A model generated the notes under the pieces. The model was not told the origin of the DNA. It searched no databases and was given only the letters and a program-made list of their open reading frames with translations. The position numbers and the translations under genes were made by a program. From Streptomyces luteolus (GTDB lineage: Bacteria; Actinomycetota; Actinomycetes; Streptomycetales; Streptomycetaceae): DNA of 64,000 bases. Every line of letters begins with the position of its first letter. Position 1 is the first letter of the stretch. Positions 34,958 to 43,759 of the stretch are shown piece by piece. Where the stretch lies: assembly GCF_029968015.1 (NCBI RefSeq), contig NZ_JASCIS010000007.1, positions 1 through 64,000 on the forward strand. The letters run 5' to 3'.

Positions 34958-36460
34958 ATGGACGTAGAGTCCGCACCCCGCAAGGGGGCACCCGAAGGCG
35001 TCGTGCCGCAGCGCACCGCCGCAACCGCACCCGAATCGCAGCAGCACTCCCCCGGCCTGCGCCGGGCCCGCCTCGGCGTCGCCGACATCGCGTTCTTCGT
35101 CGTCTCGGCCGCCGCGCCGCTGACCGTGATGGCCGGGGTCGCCCCGCTCGCCATCGGCGTCGGCGGCCTCGGCGCGCCCGTCGGCTATCTCATCGCGGGT
35201 GCCACGCTCGCCCTCTTCGCCGTCGGCTTCACGACCATGACCCGGCATGTGCGGCACGGCGGCGGCTTCTACGCGTTCATCACCCGCGGCCTCGGCCGCC
35301 CGGCCGGTTTCGGCGCGGCCACGCTCGCCCTGCTCGCGTACAACGGCATGCAGATCGGTGTGTACGGGCTGCTCGCCACCGGCACCCAGGACGCGCTGAA
35401 GGCGCTGTGGGGTGTGGACGTGCCGTGGCCGGTGATCGCGTTCGCGGGCGTGGGCGTGATCTGGTTCCTCGGCTACCGCAGCATCGAGTTCGGCGCGAAG
35501 GTCCTCGGCGTCCTGCTGCTCGCGGAGACCGGCATCCTCGTCCTGCTCGCCGGCGGGGTGCTCCTGGACGGCGGCGCCGAGGGCCTCGCCCTGGACTCGT
35601 TCGCGCCGTCCAACGTCCTCGTGCCCGGCACCGGCGCCGTGCTCGCCTTCGCCTTCGCCGCGTTCACCGGCTTCGAGTCGACCGCCATCTACCGGCGCGA
35701 GGCCCGCGACCCCGGCCGCACCATCCCGCGCGCCACCTTCATCGCCGTCGGATTCCTCGGCCTGTTCTACGCGTTCAGCGTGTGGATCGTCATCCAGGCC
35801 TTCGGCAGCTCCCAGGTCCTGAAGGCCGTCGCCGACGACCCGCTCGGCCTGTTCTTCACCGCCACCTCGCAGTACGTCGGCGACTGGGCGGCCGCGCTCA
35901 TGCACGTCTTCATCGTGACCAGCATCATCGCCTCGCAACTGGCCTTCCACAACGCGATCAACCGGTACGCGCTCTCCCTCGCCGAGGAAGGCGTGCTGCC
36001 GCCCGCGCTCGGCCGGGTCCACCCCCGCCACCGCTCCCCGTACGTCGCCGGGCTCGCGCAGAGCGTCCTCGCCCTGGTGATCGTCGCGGGCTTCGTGCTC
36101 GCCGACGCCGACCCGTACCAGCAGCTCCTGCTGTGGATGAACACCCCGGGAATGATCGGCCTGTTGGCGCTGCAGGCCGTCACCGCCGTCGCCGTGTTCT
36201 GCTTCTTCCGCCGGGTCCGGCACGAGGAGGGCCGCTGGCGCACCGCGGTCGTGCCGGTCGCCGCGACCGCGCTGATGGTGGGCGCGCTGTGGCTGGTGAT
36301 CACGAAGATCGACCTGATGACGGCGGCCCCGTTCACCACCAACGCCCTGCTCGTCCTCACCGTCCCGGCCGCCTTCGCCCTCGGCGTCGCCGTCGCCCTG
36401 CGGATCCGCCGGACGCGCCCCGAGGTGTACGCGCGCTTCGCGGCCGAGCCGGAGGACTGA
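34958..36460 (+). CDS. Amino-acid permease, APC superfamily
   Basis: 500 residues with about 12 membrane helices after a polar N-terminus. VADIAFFVVSAAAPLTVMAG in TM1 and the TM6 signature AAFTGFESTAIYRREARDPG, which contains the GFE substrate loop, are typical of APC/YjeH-like amino-acid transporters. GAAGGG lies 9 bases before the ATG. The amidohydrolase follows 84 bp downstream, and the TetR gene is divergent. Import of an amino-acid-like or amide substrate for that hydrolase is a reasonable inference. Confidence 0.9.
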   Translation: MDVESAPRKGAPEGVVPQRTAATAPESQQHSPGLRRARLGVADIAFFVVSAAAPLTVMAGVAPLAIGVGGLGAPVGYLIAGATLALFAVGFTTMTRHVRHGGGFYAFITRGLGRPAGFGAATLALLAYNGMQIGVYGLLATGTQDALKALWGVDVPWPVIAFAGVGVIWFLGYRSIEFGAKVLGVLLLAETGILVLLAGGVLLDGGAEGLALDSFAPSNVLVPGTGAVLAFAFAAFTGFESTAIYRREARDPGRTIPRATFIAVGFLGLFYAFSVWIVIQAFGSSQVLKAVADDPLGLFFTATSQYVGDWAAALMHVFIVTSIIASQLAFHNAINRYALSLAEEGVLPPALGRVHPRHRSPYVAGLAQSVLALVIVAGFVLADADPYQQLLLWMNTPGMIGLLALQAVTAVAVFCFFRRVRHEEGRWRTAVVPVAATALMVGALWLVITKIDLMTAAPFTTNALLVLTVPAAFALGVAVALRIRRTRPEVYARFAAEPED

Positions 36461-36544
36461 CGGGCCGCACCCCTTCCTCGTACGACCCGAATTCCTCGTA
36501 CGACCCGAACCACCAGCCCCCTCACCACGCAAGGAACCGCCTCC

Positions 36545-38185
36545 GTGTCCCACCCGACCCCGCGCCCGCTGTCCGCCGTCGCCGACACCGTCCTGACCGG
36601 CGCCCGTATCCGCACCCTCGACCCCGAGCGCCCCTCGGCCACGGCCGTCGCGGTCAAGGACGGCCGGATCGTCGCCGTCGGGGAGGAGGCGGACGTCCGG
36701 GACTGGCGCGGCGCGCACACCGAGGTCGTCGACCTGGGCGGCGCCACGCTCACCCCCGGGCTCGTCGACGGGCACAGCCACCCCGTCCTCGGCCTGGAGA
36801 TGGCCACCGGCCTCGACCTGTCGGGCTGCCGCGACCTGGACGAGCTGCGCGCCGCGCTCGCCGACGCCGCCCGCGCGGCCGCACCCGGCACGTGGGTCAC
36901 CGGCTACGGCCTGGACCACAACACCTTCGGCGGCCGCGCCGTCCACCACGACCTGATCGACCCGGCGCTCGGCGGCGTACCGGCCTTCCTGCGCCTGTAC
37001 GACGGCCACTCGGCGCTCGCCAGCGGCCCGGCCCTCCAGGCCGCCGGGATCGACGGGCCGCGCGAGTTCGCGCAGCGCGCGCGGGTGGTGTGCGACGCGG
37101 ACCGGCGGCCCACCGGGCATCTGATCGAACCGGCCGCGATGGACCTCATGCAGCCGGTCCTGCCGTCCGAGGACGCCTCCGTACGCCGGTCCCGGCTGCT
37201 GAAGCTGCTGCGCGACATGGCCGCGACCGGACTCACCGGGGCGCACGTCATGGACCTCCAGGGCGTCGGCGTGCTCGACCTGCTCGCGGGCTGCGAGGCG
37301 GAGGCCGGGGCCCTGCCGGTGCGGCTGCGGATCGCGCCGTGGTGCATGCCGGGCACGGACACGGCGGGCCTGGACCACCTCGTCGCGCTGCAGCGTGAAC
37401 GGGGTCGGCACTGGCGGGTCGGGGGCGTGAAGTTCTTCATGGACGGAACGGTCGAGGGCGGCACGGCCTGGCTGGAGCACGCCGACTGCCACGGCCAGGG
37501 CACGGAGGCGTTCTGGCCGGACCCGGCCGCGTACACCGCCGCCGTGCACCACCTCGCACGGGCCGGGGTGCGCACCGCCACGCACGCCATCGGGGACGCC
37601 GCCGTACGCCATGTCCTGGACACTGTCGAGCAGTTGACGTGCCCTCAGGAGAGGTCGCTGCACCGGATCGAGCACATCGAGACCGTGCCCACCGGACAGC
37701 TGGAGCGGTTCGCGCGGCTCGGCGTGGCCGCCTCGATGCAGCCCACGCACACCGCGTACACCCGCGCCGACCACACCGACGAGTGGTCGAAGCGGGTCGG
37801 CGAGGAGCGGGCCGGGCGGGCCTGGCGCTGCCGCGACCTGCGGGACGCCGGGGCGACCCTGGCCCTCGGCTCGGACTGGCCGATCGCGCACTACGACCCG
37901 CGCGAGGTGCTCGCCACGGCACGGCTGCGCAGGCTTCCCGGGCGCCCGGAGGTCTCCCCGGTCCTTGCCGGGCAGGCGCTGACGGGTCTGATGGCCCTGG
38001 AGGGGTACACCTCGCACGCCGCGCTCGCGGCCGGCGAACAGGACGTCTCGGGCCGGATCGCGCCGGGATACCGGGCGGACCTGACGGCGTTCACCGTCGA
38101 CCCGGTGGACGCGCCCGCCGACGAACTGGCCGAGGGGCCGATCGCGCTGACGATGACGGGCGGGGAGGTCGTGCATCGCGCCTGA
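36545..38185 (+). CDS. Amidohydrolase (YtcJ-like)
   Basis: 546 residues. Metal-binding HxH in LVDGHSHPVLGLE, the catalytic/ligand lysine region GGVKFFMDGTVEGGT, a histidine in ATHAIGDAAVRHVLD, HRIEHIETV and the final aspartate in LALGSDWPI match amidohydrolase_3 (YtcJ) enzymes. These hydrolyse amides or formyl compounds in the cytosol; the substrate is unknown. The GTG start follows AAGGAACC. It is probably co-transcribed with the permease. Just upstream the 16-mer CCTCGTACGACCCGAA occurs twice in tandem. Confidence 0.9.
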   Translation: MSHPTPRPLSAVADTVLTGARIRTLDPERPSATAVAVKDGRIVAVGEEADVRDWRGAHTEVVDLGGATLTPGLVDGHSHPVLGLEMATGLDLSGCRDLDELRAALADAARAAAPGTWVTGYGLDHNTFGGRAVHHDLIDPALGGVPAFLRLYDGHSALASGPALQAAGIDGPREFAQRARVVCDADRRPTGHLIEPAAMDLMQPVLPSEDASVRRSRLLKLLRDMAATGLTGAHVMDLQGVGVLDLLAGCEAEAGALPVRLRIAPWCMPGTDTAGLDHLVALQRERGRHWRVGGVKFFMDGTVEGGTAWLEHADCHGQGTEAFWPDPAAYTAAVHHLARAGVRTATHAIGDAAVRHVLDTVEQLTCPQERSLHRIEHIETVPTGQLERFARLGVAASMQPTHTAYTRADHTDEWSKRVGEERAGRAWRCRDLRDAGATLALGSDWPIAHYDPREVLATARLRRLPGRPEVSPVLAGQALTGLMALEGYTSHAALAAGEQDVSGRIAPGYRADLTAFTVDPVDAPADELAEGPIALTMTGGEVVHRA

Positions 38186-38254
38186 GCGCGCCGACGGTGC
38201 GCACGGCCGGGCGCGCCCGACCGCGCCCGCGCGCCGGAACCTACGGTGACTCCA

Positions 38255-38274
38255 CCCGCGCGTGAACGCGCGGG
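38255..38274. repeat. Right-end (tnpB side) hairpin of the IS
   Basis: Perfect 8-bp stem CCCGCGCG with TGAA loop, 16 bases past the tnpB stop. In IS200/IS605 elements this position holds the transposase-recognised hairpin and the 3' part of the omega RNA that guides TnpB. Confidence 0.7.
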
Positions 38275-38290
38275 CTTCCTGTGTCGGTGG

Positions 38291-39500
38291 CTAGGCCGCC
38301 GCGCAGAGGGCCAGCCCGGCCCTGTTGAGGACGTTCGTCGCGCCGACATGGTCCGCGTTCGCCGCGAACCCGCACGCCGTGCACCGGAACTTCGCTTGGG
38401 TGGCGCGGTTCTCCTTCGCGGCGTGCCCGCAGGACGGGCACGTGCGGGAGGTGTTGCGGGGGTCCACGGCGATGACGGTCCGACCAGCGCTTTCAGCCTT
38501 GTTGGTGAGGATCGCGAGGAACACCCCCCAACCCGCGTCGAGGATGCTGCGGTTGAGTCCGGTCTTGGCGGCGGCGCCGTTCGGCAGGAAGCTGCCGGGC
38601 TGTTCGGGGTCGGGCTTGGGGTCGGGGTTCTTGGTCATGCCCGCGGTGTTGAGCCGCTCGTGGGCGATGATGTCGTGGTCGCGCACGAGGGTGAGCGCGG
38701 TCTTGTGCGCGTGGTCCAGACGCTTGCGGCGGATCTTCGCGTACAGCTTCGCCACCCGGCGGGTAGCGGCTCGGTGTGCTTTTGGTGCGCCGCCTGGTGC
38801 GCTTGGGGAACGTGGCGAGGTGCCGCTGCGCTTCGGCGAGTTCGTCGGCCACTGCTTCGAGGAAGCGGGGGTTGGCGATGTGCTCGCCGTCGGAGGTGGT
38901 CAGGAAGTGGGTGACGCCCATGTCGATGCCGACCACCGCGCCCGTGTCCGGCAGCTGCTCGACGGGCACCTCGTCGCAGGACAGGACAACGTACCAGCGG
39001 TTTCCCTCACGCTTCACACTGATCGTCTTGACCCGGCCGCGCACAGGCCGGTGCTGGTGCACGCGGATGTGCCCGACGCCTTGGAGGCGGACGCGGGTCT
39101 GCGGGTCGTGGGGCGTACTGTCCCAGCGGCAGCCGTCACCGTCCTTGGGGAAGGTGACGGTGTCGAAGTGCCCGACGCCCTTGAAGCGCGGGTAGCCCGG
39201 AGTCTGCCCGCCCTTCACGCGGCGGAAGAACGCGGCGAATGCCTTGTGCAGGCGGCGAAGGGTGGCCTGCTGGGAGGAGAACGACCAGCGTCCCTGACGC
39301 TCGGGGTCGAACGCCCGGATCTCCTTGAGCTGCGCGGACTGGTCGCCGTACTTGATGCTCGTCTTCGCGCTGTGCCGGTAGGCATCCCGGCGTTCCTGGA
39401 GGGCGCCGTTGTACAGCGAGCAGTGATCCCGCAGCATCTCGCCCAGCGCGGCCGTCTGACGGGCCGTGGGACGCAGGAGGAACTTGTACGCGCGGATCAC
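38291..39500 (-). pseudogene. tnpB: TnpB RNA-guided nuclease, frameshifted
   Basis: The N-terminal part reads IRAYKFLLRPTARQ and contains the RuvC-I aspartate in VVGIDMGVTHFLTTSDG. One extra base near 38775-38790 (in the CCAAAAGCACACC run) breaks the frame. The C-terminal frame then gives AKLYAKIRRKRLDHAHKTAL, the RuvC-II glutamate in AHERLNTAGM, a four-cysteine zinc ribbon (CPSC...CTAC) and the RuvC-III aspartate in NADHVGATNVL. All catalytic residues survive, so the lesion is recent or a sequencing error. The GTG start overlaps the tnpA stop. Confidence 0.88.
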
Positions 39501-39925
39501 GAGCCGTCCCCCTTCTTCAACGGACGTTCCCACTGGGTGTTGATGTACTTCTCGACCGTCGCCGCCGATACCGCACCGGCCGATGCCGCGAAGTACGACG
39601 ACGACCACAGCGTGGGCATCCGCGACTTCAAGTGCGGGAACTCCGCCCGCAGCACGTGGGAAGTGAAGCCCTTGAACTGGTTCGCCACGTACGAGGCCGA
39701 CGACTTCGGGTCGTGCTTGACGAAGAGGTGGACGCGGTCGGACATCACCTCAAGGGTGATGATCTCCCAGCCGCGTTCCTCCGCCTTCTGCCGGATCAGT
39801 TCGTCCAGGCGTTCCGCGACCCGGCCGCCGAGAACCGGACGGCGGTACTTCGGACACCACACCACGTGGAGCCCGAGGTCATACACGCCGCCGGAGAACC
39901 GGCGAACCTTCCTGGCCACAGTCAC
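39497..39925 (-). CDS. tnpA: IS200-type Y1 transposase TnpA with altered HUH motif
   Basis: 142 residues. YDLGLHVVWCPKYRRPVL, FVKHDPKSSASYVANQFKG and the nucleophile tyrosine in ATVEKYINTQ match IS200/IS605 TnpA. The metal-binding HUH motif, normally DHVHLF, reads DRVHLFV here: the first histidine is arginine. Loss of that ligand should impair single-strand cleavage. The GTG start at 39925 is preferred; a longer frame upstream would cross the left-end hairpin. Confidence 0.88.
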   Translation of the reverse strand: MTVARKVRRFSGGVYDLGLHVVWCPKYRRPVLGGRVAERLDELIRQKAEERGWEIITLEVMSDRVHLFVKHDPKSSASYVANQFKGFTSHVLRAEFPHLKSRMPTLWSSSYFAASAGAVSAATVEKYINTQWERPLKKGDGS

Positions 39926-40038
39926 GTGATCACTATACACACGCGATAAGTCTAGTGCGGCAGAAAGGCGGTAACGGTGAACAGCGCAAATCCGCGCACC
40001 CAGTTGAGGCCAGAGCAGCCCAGAGAAGCCATTCCCCA

Positions 40039-40054
40039 CCCCGCTAAAGCGGGG
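40039..40054. repeat. Left-end (tnpA side) hairpin of the IS
   Basis: CCCCGC-TAAA-GCGGGG, about 115 bases upstream of the tnpA start. Its position matches the left-end imperfect hairpin bound by TnpA dimers. Confidence 0.65.
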
Positions 40055-40115
40055 GCGTCCCCTGGCTAGGTCCTGATGGGGCGACCCGTTGCCTCCTCGA
40101 CGGCTTTGAACCTGC

Positions 40116-40430
40116 GTGAGGTCGCCGACCAGGGGGAAGTACCGCGGCCTCGGAGAGGGGGCGGCGACCCGGGAGGGCGCGGCCCGTCAACTGACCTCGA
40201 CCGCGGCCGCGTTGCGCTGGCTGCGGCAGGCGGTCCTCGACACGGCGACCCGCCTCCGCGACACGGGCCGCGTCCAGGAGGCCCTGCACGTCATCGACCT
40301 CCTCGCCCTGGCACCGGGCGACGACCCGCATGTCGTACGGGCGCGGAAGCTGAAGGGGGACCTGTGCGCGCTGCGCAAGGAGGAGATCAGCAGTTATGTC
40401 TCGCGGAGTTGCTATGAGGCGGGGGTGTAG
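40116..40430 (+). pseudogene. C-terminal gene fragment next to the IS
   Basis: An open frame ends with LRWLRQAVLDTATRLRDTGR, then ALHVIDLLALAPGDDPHVVRA and EEISSYVSRSCYEAGV. The helical pattern and ending recall the C-terminal dimerisation region of alkylsulfatase-like metallo-beta-lactamase proteins, but this is a weak resemblance. No start codon or N-terminal domain is found upstream, where the IS now sits. It looks like a decayed gene tail. Confidence 0.4.
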
Positions 40431-40443
40431 GTCGCGGGTTCAG

Positions 40444-41118
40444 CTACTCGGGCCCGGGCACCGACTGCGTGACCCGCCACAGCCTGCGGGGGAGTTCGCC
40501 CTCCTCGAAGGGGTGGACCTCGGTCAGGGTCCAGCCCTCCGCCAGGGCGTCGACCAGCGCGCGGGGGAAGAAGTGGACGGCGAAGCCGCCGTGTTCCCAG
40601 ATGTCGTCGCCGTGGGGTGTGCCCGTGCCGTAGTGGGCGTCGCCCGTGTGGCGCACGGTGTAGACGAGGACGCCGCCCGGCCGCAGCACGCGGCGGATCT
40701 CCGCGACGGCCGCGCGGATCTCCTCCGTCGACAGCGCCATGCACAGCAGCATGTGCGCGAACACCGCGTCCACGGACGCGTCCGGCAGCGGCAGCGGCTC
40801 GCGTACGTCGTGCACGGCCGTCGCCACCCGCTCCGCGAGCCCCGCCGCGCCCGCCGCCTCGCGCAGCTGGTCGAGGCCGGCGGGGCTGAAGTCCGTGGCC
40901 CGTACGGCGAATCCCGCACGGGCGAACGCGAGGCTGTCGCGGCCGTGTCCCGCGCCCAGTTCCAGTACGCGCTCCGCGCCCGCCGCGCGGAACACCGCCG
41001 CCGCGTGCCGCGCCGGGGCGGAGGGCTCCTCGCCGTACATCCCGGGGTGCGCCCCGTACGTCTGCTGCCAGTGCGTCCGCTGTACGTCGCCGAGCTGCCG
41101 CTCTCCGTCCTCACCCAT
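40444..41118 (-). CDS. SAM-dependent methyltransferase (class I)
   Basis: 224 residues. The SAM loop VLELGAGHGRDSLAFA, an acidic residue after ATDFSPAGLDQL, ASVDAVFAHMLLCM and IRRVLRPGGVLVYTVRH are the type-11 methyltransferase motifs. The start at the second in-frame codon (ATG, MGEDGE) is favoured. The substrate is unknown; neighbours (DoxX, SnoaL-like) give no pathway. Confidence 0.9.
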   Translation of the reverse strand: MGEDGERQLGDVQRTHWQQTYGAHPGMYGEEPSAPARHAAAVFRAAGAERVLELGAGHGRDSLAFARAGFAVRATDFSPAGLDQLREAAGAAGLAERVATAVHDVREPLPLPDASVDAVFAHMLLCMALSTEEIRAAVAEIRRVLRPGGVLVYTVRHTGDAHYGTGTPHGDDIWEHGGFAVHFFPRALVDALAEGWTLTEVHPFEEGELPRRLWRVTQSVPGPE

Positions 41119-41151
41119 GGCCGTCACCGTACGGCCCGGGGCGCGGCGCGC

Positions 41152-41676
41152 CTACTCGGCCTCCTCCTGCCCGGCCATCGCTCGCTCCCTGCGGCCCACG
41201 ACCACGGCCGCCGCGACGGCGCTCGCCGCGAAGGCGAGGGCGAGGGTGACGGGCTGGTCGAGGCGGTGCCGGGTGACGTGGTCGAAGGAGTAGCGGCCGG
41301 GGCCCGACAGGCCGAGGCCCGCGGCGACGAAGCCCAGGTAGGCCGGGTACTCGTAGCCGCCCTGCATGGCGAAGAAACCGGCCCGGCTGTGCACCGCGAC
41401 CGCGCCCGCCATGGCCCCCGCGGCCGCCGCACCCGCCGCCGGCGTGGCCGCGCCGAGGGCGAGCAGCGCCCCGCCGCCCGCCTCACCCAGTCCCGCGGCG
41501 ACCGCGCTCGGCCGGGCGGGGCGGAAGCCCATCGCCTCCATCCCCCGCGCCGTACCGTCGATCCCGCCACCGCCGAACCAGCCGAACAGCTTCTGCGTGC
41601 CGTGCGCGACGAGCACACCGCCCGTGCCGAGGCGGATGGCGAGCAGGCCGAGGTCCTTGCGGTTGAGGAAGCCCAT
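41152..41676 (-). CDS. DoxX-family membrane protein
   Basis: 174 residues with four predicted membrane helices. LLAIRLGTGGVLVAHGTQKL and FGWFGGGGIDGTARGMEAMG match DoxX. DoxX-like proteins are linked to quinone or thiosulfate redox functions and redox-stress complexes. AAGGAC precedes the ATG. A short TACGTACGTACG run lies just upstream. Confidence 0.88.
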   Translation of the reverse strand: MGFLNRKDLGLLAIRLGTGGVLVAHGTQKLFGWFGGGGIDGTARGMEAMGFRPARPSAVAAGLGEAGGGALLALGAATPAAGAAAAGAMAGAVAVHSRAGFFAMQGGYEYPAYLGFVAAGLGLSGPGRYSFDHVTRHRLDQPVTLALAFAASAVAAAVVVGRRERAMAGQEEAE

Positions 41677-41810
41677 GTCGTGGTCCTTACGTCCTGACGT
41701 ACGTACGTACGGGGTGGCCGGGGTCGGCGAGTGGCGGTCCCGGCGTCCAGTCTTTTCCGGTGCCTGGCCGCCCGCCACTCAGGACGTACGAACCGCCTTA
41801 CGGACCGGCC

Positions 41811-42239
41811 TCACGCTCCCGGATCCGGGACCAGGCCGTCCGCCACCAGGCCCGCCAACACCGCTTCCCCCAGTGCGTGTACGGCGGACTGCGGCCGGAC
41901 CATCACCGTGAACTCCTTGATCCGCCCCTCGGGGTCGAAGTGCAGCAGGTCGATGCCGTGGATCTCCCGGCCGTTCACGAGGGCCCGGAAGACCAGCACA
42001 GTCGACGGACACGCACGGCCGTCCGCGCTGGTCTCGGCCGTGCCCGCGTACCGGCCGACGTAGCGGAACTCCTCGAAGGTGCGCAGCAGGACCCCGAAGA
42101 GGCCGAGGACCATCGCCTTGCCCTCGAAGGGCGTGAACTTCACCGGGCTGTAGAGACGGATGTCATCGGTGAACAGCTCGTCCAGGGCGCCGAGTTCACC
42201 GTTCTCCACAGCTTTCTGGAAGCGGTCTGTCGTTGCCAT
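41811..42239 (-). CDS. SnoaL-like/NTF2-fold protein
   Basis: 142 residues of the cone-shaped NTF2 fold (MATTDRFQKAVENGELGAL, DDIRLYSPVKFTPFEGKAMV, GIDLLHFDPEGRIKEFTVMV). These are often small-molecule isomerases, cyclases or binding proteins. It is divergent from a PadR regulator with a large symmetric operator in between and is the likely target of that regulator. Confidence 0.88.
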   Translation of the reverse strand: MATTDRFQKAVENGELGALDELFTDDIRLYSPVKFTPFEGKAMVLGLFGVLLRTFEEFRYVGRYAGTAETSADGRACPSTVLVFRALVNGREIHGIDLLHFDPEGRIKEFTVMVRPQSAVHALGEAVLAGLVADGLVPDPGA

Positions 42240-42259
42240 TGCTCGCTCCTCATCGCCAC

Positions 42260-42295
42260 ATACTCATGAACCTGACTAGTCAGTTTCTTGAGTAT
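42260..42295. promoter_or_regulatory. Concentric palindrome, PadR operator candidate
   Basis: The inner dyad CTGACTAGTCAG (42272-42283) and the outer arms ATACTCA/TGAGTAT (42260-42266, 42289-42295) share one centre, giving a 36-bp symmetric site. It lies in the divergent promoter of the SnoaL-like and padR genes, about 20 bases from the SnoaL-like start. The AT-rich outer arms stand out from the GC-rich background. Confidence 0.8.
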
Positions 42296-42361
42296 CATGG
42301 GTATGCGTCGCTGACCAGACCGCAGGAACCGATCGCCCCGACAGGCCCGAGGAGTCGACCC

Positions 42362-42928
42362 ATGACGCTGCGCCACGCCGTTCTCGCCGCGCTGCTCGAC
42401 GAGGAGCGGAGCGGGTACCAGCTGGCCAAGGCCTTCGACCTGGGCGTGGCCAACTTCTGGTACGCGAAGCCGCAGCAGCTCTACGCCGAATTGGCCCGGC
42501 TCGAACAGGGCGGCCTGATCTCCGGCCGCGAAGTGGTCCAGGACGGCCGCCCCAACAAGCGGATGTTCACCGTCACCGGCACCGGCCTCGCCGAGCTGGA
42601 GAAGTTCACGGCCGCCACCGCCAAGCCGTCCGTCCTGCGCGACGATCTGATGGTCAAGGTGCAGGCCGCCGACCGCGTCGACACCGACACCCTGATCGCC
42701 CAGCTCACCGACCGCATCGGCTTCGCGCAGGACAAGGTCGACCTCTTCGAGCGCCTCCTGCGGACCATGCGCGGCGAGCGCGCCGAGGCGGAGTTCCTGC
42801 GCCACGGCCGGCCGATCGGCCCGTATCTGACCTGCCTGCGCGGCCTCGCCTTCGAGCGGGGCAACCTCGACTGGTGCGAGCGCGCGATCACCGTCCTGCG
42901 CGACCGCCAGGCGGCCGCCGATGCCTGA
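42362..42928 (+). CDS. PadR-family transcriptional regulator
   Basis: 188 residues. The N-terminal PadR winged helix (MTLRHAVLAALLDEERSGYQ, AKPQQLYAELARLEQGGLIS) is followed by a C-terminal helical Vir_act_alpha_C dimerisation domain. GAGGAG precedes the ATG; earlier in-frame codons lie in the operator. It overlaps the SGNH hydrolase gene by 8 bases, so the two are translationally coupled. Confidence 0.92.
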   Translation: MTLRHAVLAALLDEERSGYQLAKAFDLGVANFWYAKPQQLYAELARLEQGGLISGREVVQDGRPNKRMFTVTGTGLAELEKFTAATAKPSVLRDDLMVKVQAADRVDTDTLIAQLTDRIGFAQDKVDLFERLLRTMRGERAEAEFLRHGRPIGPYLTCLRGLAFERGNLDWCERAITVLRDRQAAADA

Positions 42929-43754
42929 CCGGAGCCCCGCCCACCCCGCAGGGCACCGCACATACGCCCGCTACGTGGCTCTCGGCGACAGCCAGACCGA
43001 AGGGCTCGGCGACGGCGACGACACCTCGGGGCTGCGCGGCTTCGCCGACCGCCTCGCCGATCAACTGGTGCTCCACAGCCCGGAGTTGACGTACGCCAAT
43101 CTCGCGGTGCGCGGCCGGCTCGCCGGGCAGGTGCGCGCGGAACAGCTGGACGCCGCGCTCGCCCTGCGGCCCGATCTGGCCACCGTGGTCGCCGGGGTGA
43201 ACGACGTGCTGCGGCCGTCGTTCGACGCCGATGCCGTGGCCGGTCACCTGGAGGCGATGTTCGCCGCGCTCACCGCGCAGGGCGCCCGCGTCGTCACCGT
43301 GACGTTCCCCGACCCGGCGCGGCTCACCCCGCTCGCGCGTCCGCTGAGCCCGCGGATCGCCGGGCTCAACGACCGGGTCCGCCGGGCGGCGCGGCGGCAC
43401 GGGGTCGTCGTCGCCGAGACGCACCGGCATCCGGTGGTCATGGACCCGCGCCTGTGGAGCCCCGACCGGCTGCACGCGAGCCCGCTCGGCCATCTGCGCA
43501 TAGCGTCCGCCCTCGCGCACGCCCTCGGCCTGCCGGACAGCGACGACAGCTGGACGCGCCCCCTACCGGACCAGGCCCCCGCCGGACGCGGCAGCGGCCC
43601 GGCGGGGGCCTGGCGAACCCTCGCCGACGAGCTGCGCTGGGCCGCCGGTTTCCTCGGGCCATGGCTGCGCCGCCGCCTCACCGGCCGCTCGTCCGGCGGC
43701 GGCCGCACGGCGAAGCGACCGCTCCTGCTGCCCGTCCGTACGGAAGAAACCTGA
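42921..43754 (+). CDS. SGNH/GDSL-type hydrolase
   Basis: 277 residues. Block I is YVALGDSQTEGLGDG, with the catalytic serine in GDSQ; block II glycine and block III GVND appear in VVAGVNDVLRP; block V is DRLHASPLGH, with the catalytic D..H. The esterase lacks a signal peptide and has a basic, Pro/Gly-rich C-terminal extension (LRRRLTGRSSGGGRTAKR). It overlaps padR and is co-regulated. Confidence 0.9.
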   Translation: MPDRSPAHPAGHRTYARYVALGDSQTEGLGDGDDTSGLRGFADRLADQLVLHSPELTYANLAVRGRLAGQVRAEQLDAALALRPDLATVVAGVNDVLRPSFDADAVAGHLEAMFAALTAQGARVVTVTFPDPARLTPLARPLSPRIAGLNDRVRRAARRHGVVVAETHRHPVVMDPRLWSPDRLHASPLGHLRIASALAHALGLPDSDDSWTRPLPDQAPAGRGSGPAGAWRTLADELRWAAGFLGPWLRRRLTGRSSGGGRTAKRPLLLPVRTEET

Positions 43755-43759
43755 GCCGG

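Larger units (their letters stand above)
38246..40055 (-). mobile_element. IS200/IS605-family insertion sequence, probably immobile
   Basis: tnpA and tnpB lie in one orientation with a 4-bp overlap and are bounded by subterminal hairpins of the kind used by IS200/IS605 elements: CCCGCGCG-TGAA-CGCGCGGG (38255-38274) at the tnpB end and CCCCGC-TAAA-GCGGGG (40039-40054) at the tnpA end. The tnpB-side end is placed at the GTGACTCCACC sequence near 38246 by analogy. There are no inverted terminal repeats or target duplication, as expected for peel-and-paste elements. Both proteins carry lesions, so movement would need help in trans. Confidence 0.8.

Noticed and set aside
34117..37398. A 1093-codon plus-strand frame through the TetR, permease and amidohydrolase genes
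   Set aside because: It crosses three genes in the wrong frames and reads Arg/Pro-rich; the true genes have family motifs and ribosome sites.
34769..38176. A 1135-codon minus-strand frame opposite permease and amidohydrolase
   Set aside because: Antisense shadow without domain signatures; it even runs through the heptamer array.
41697..41712. TACGTACGTACG run before the doxX gene as an operator
   Set aside because: Simple short alternating repeat; no matching copy near other promoters, so not distinguishable from chance.
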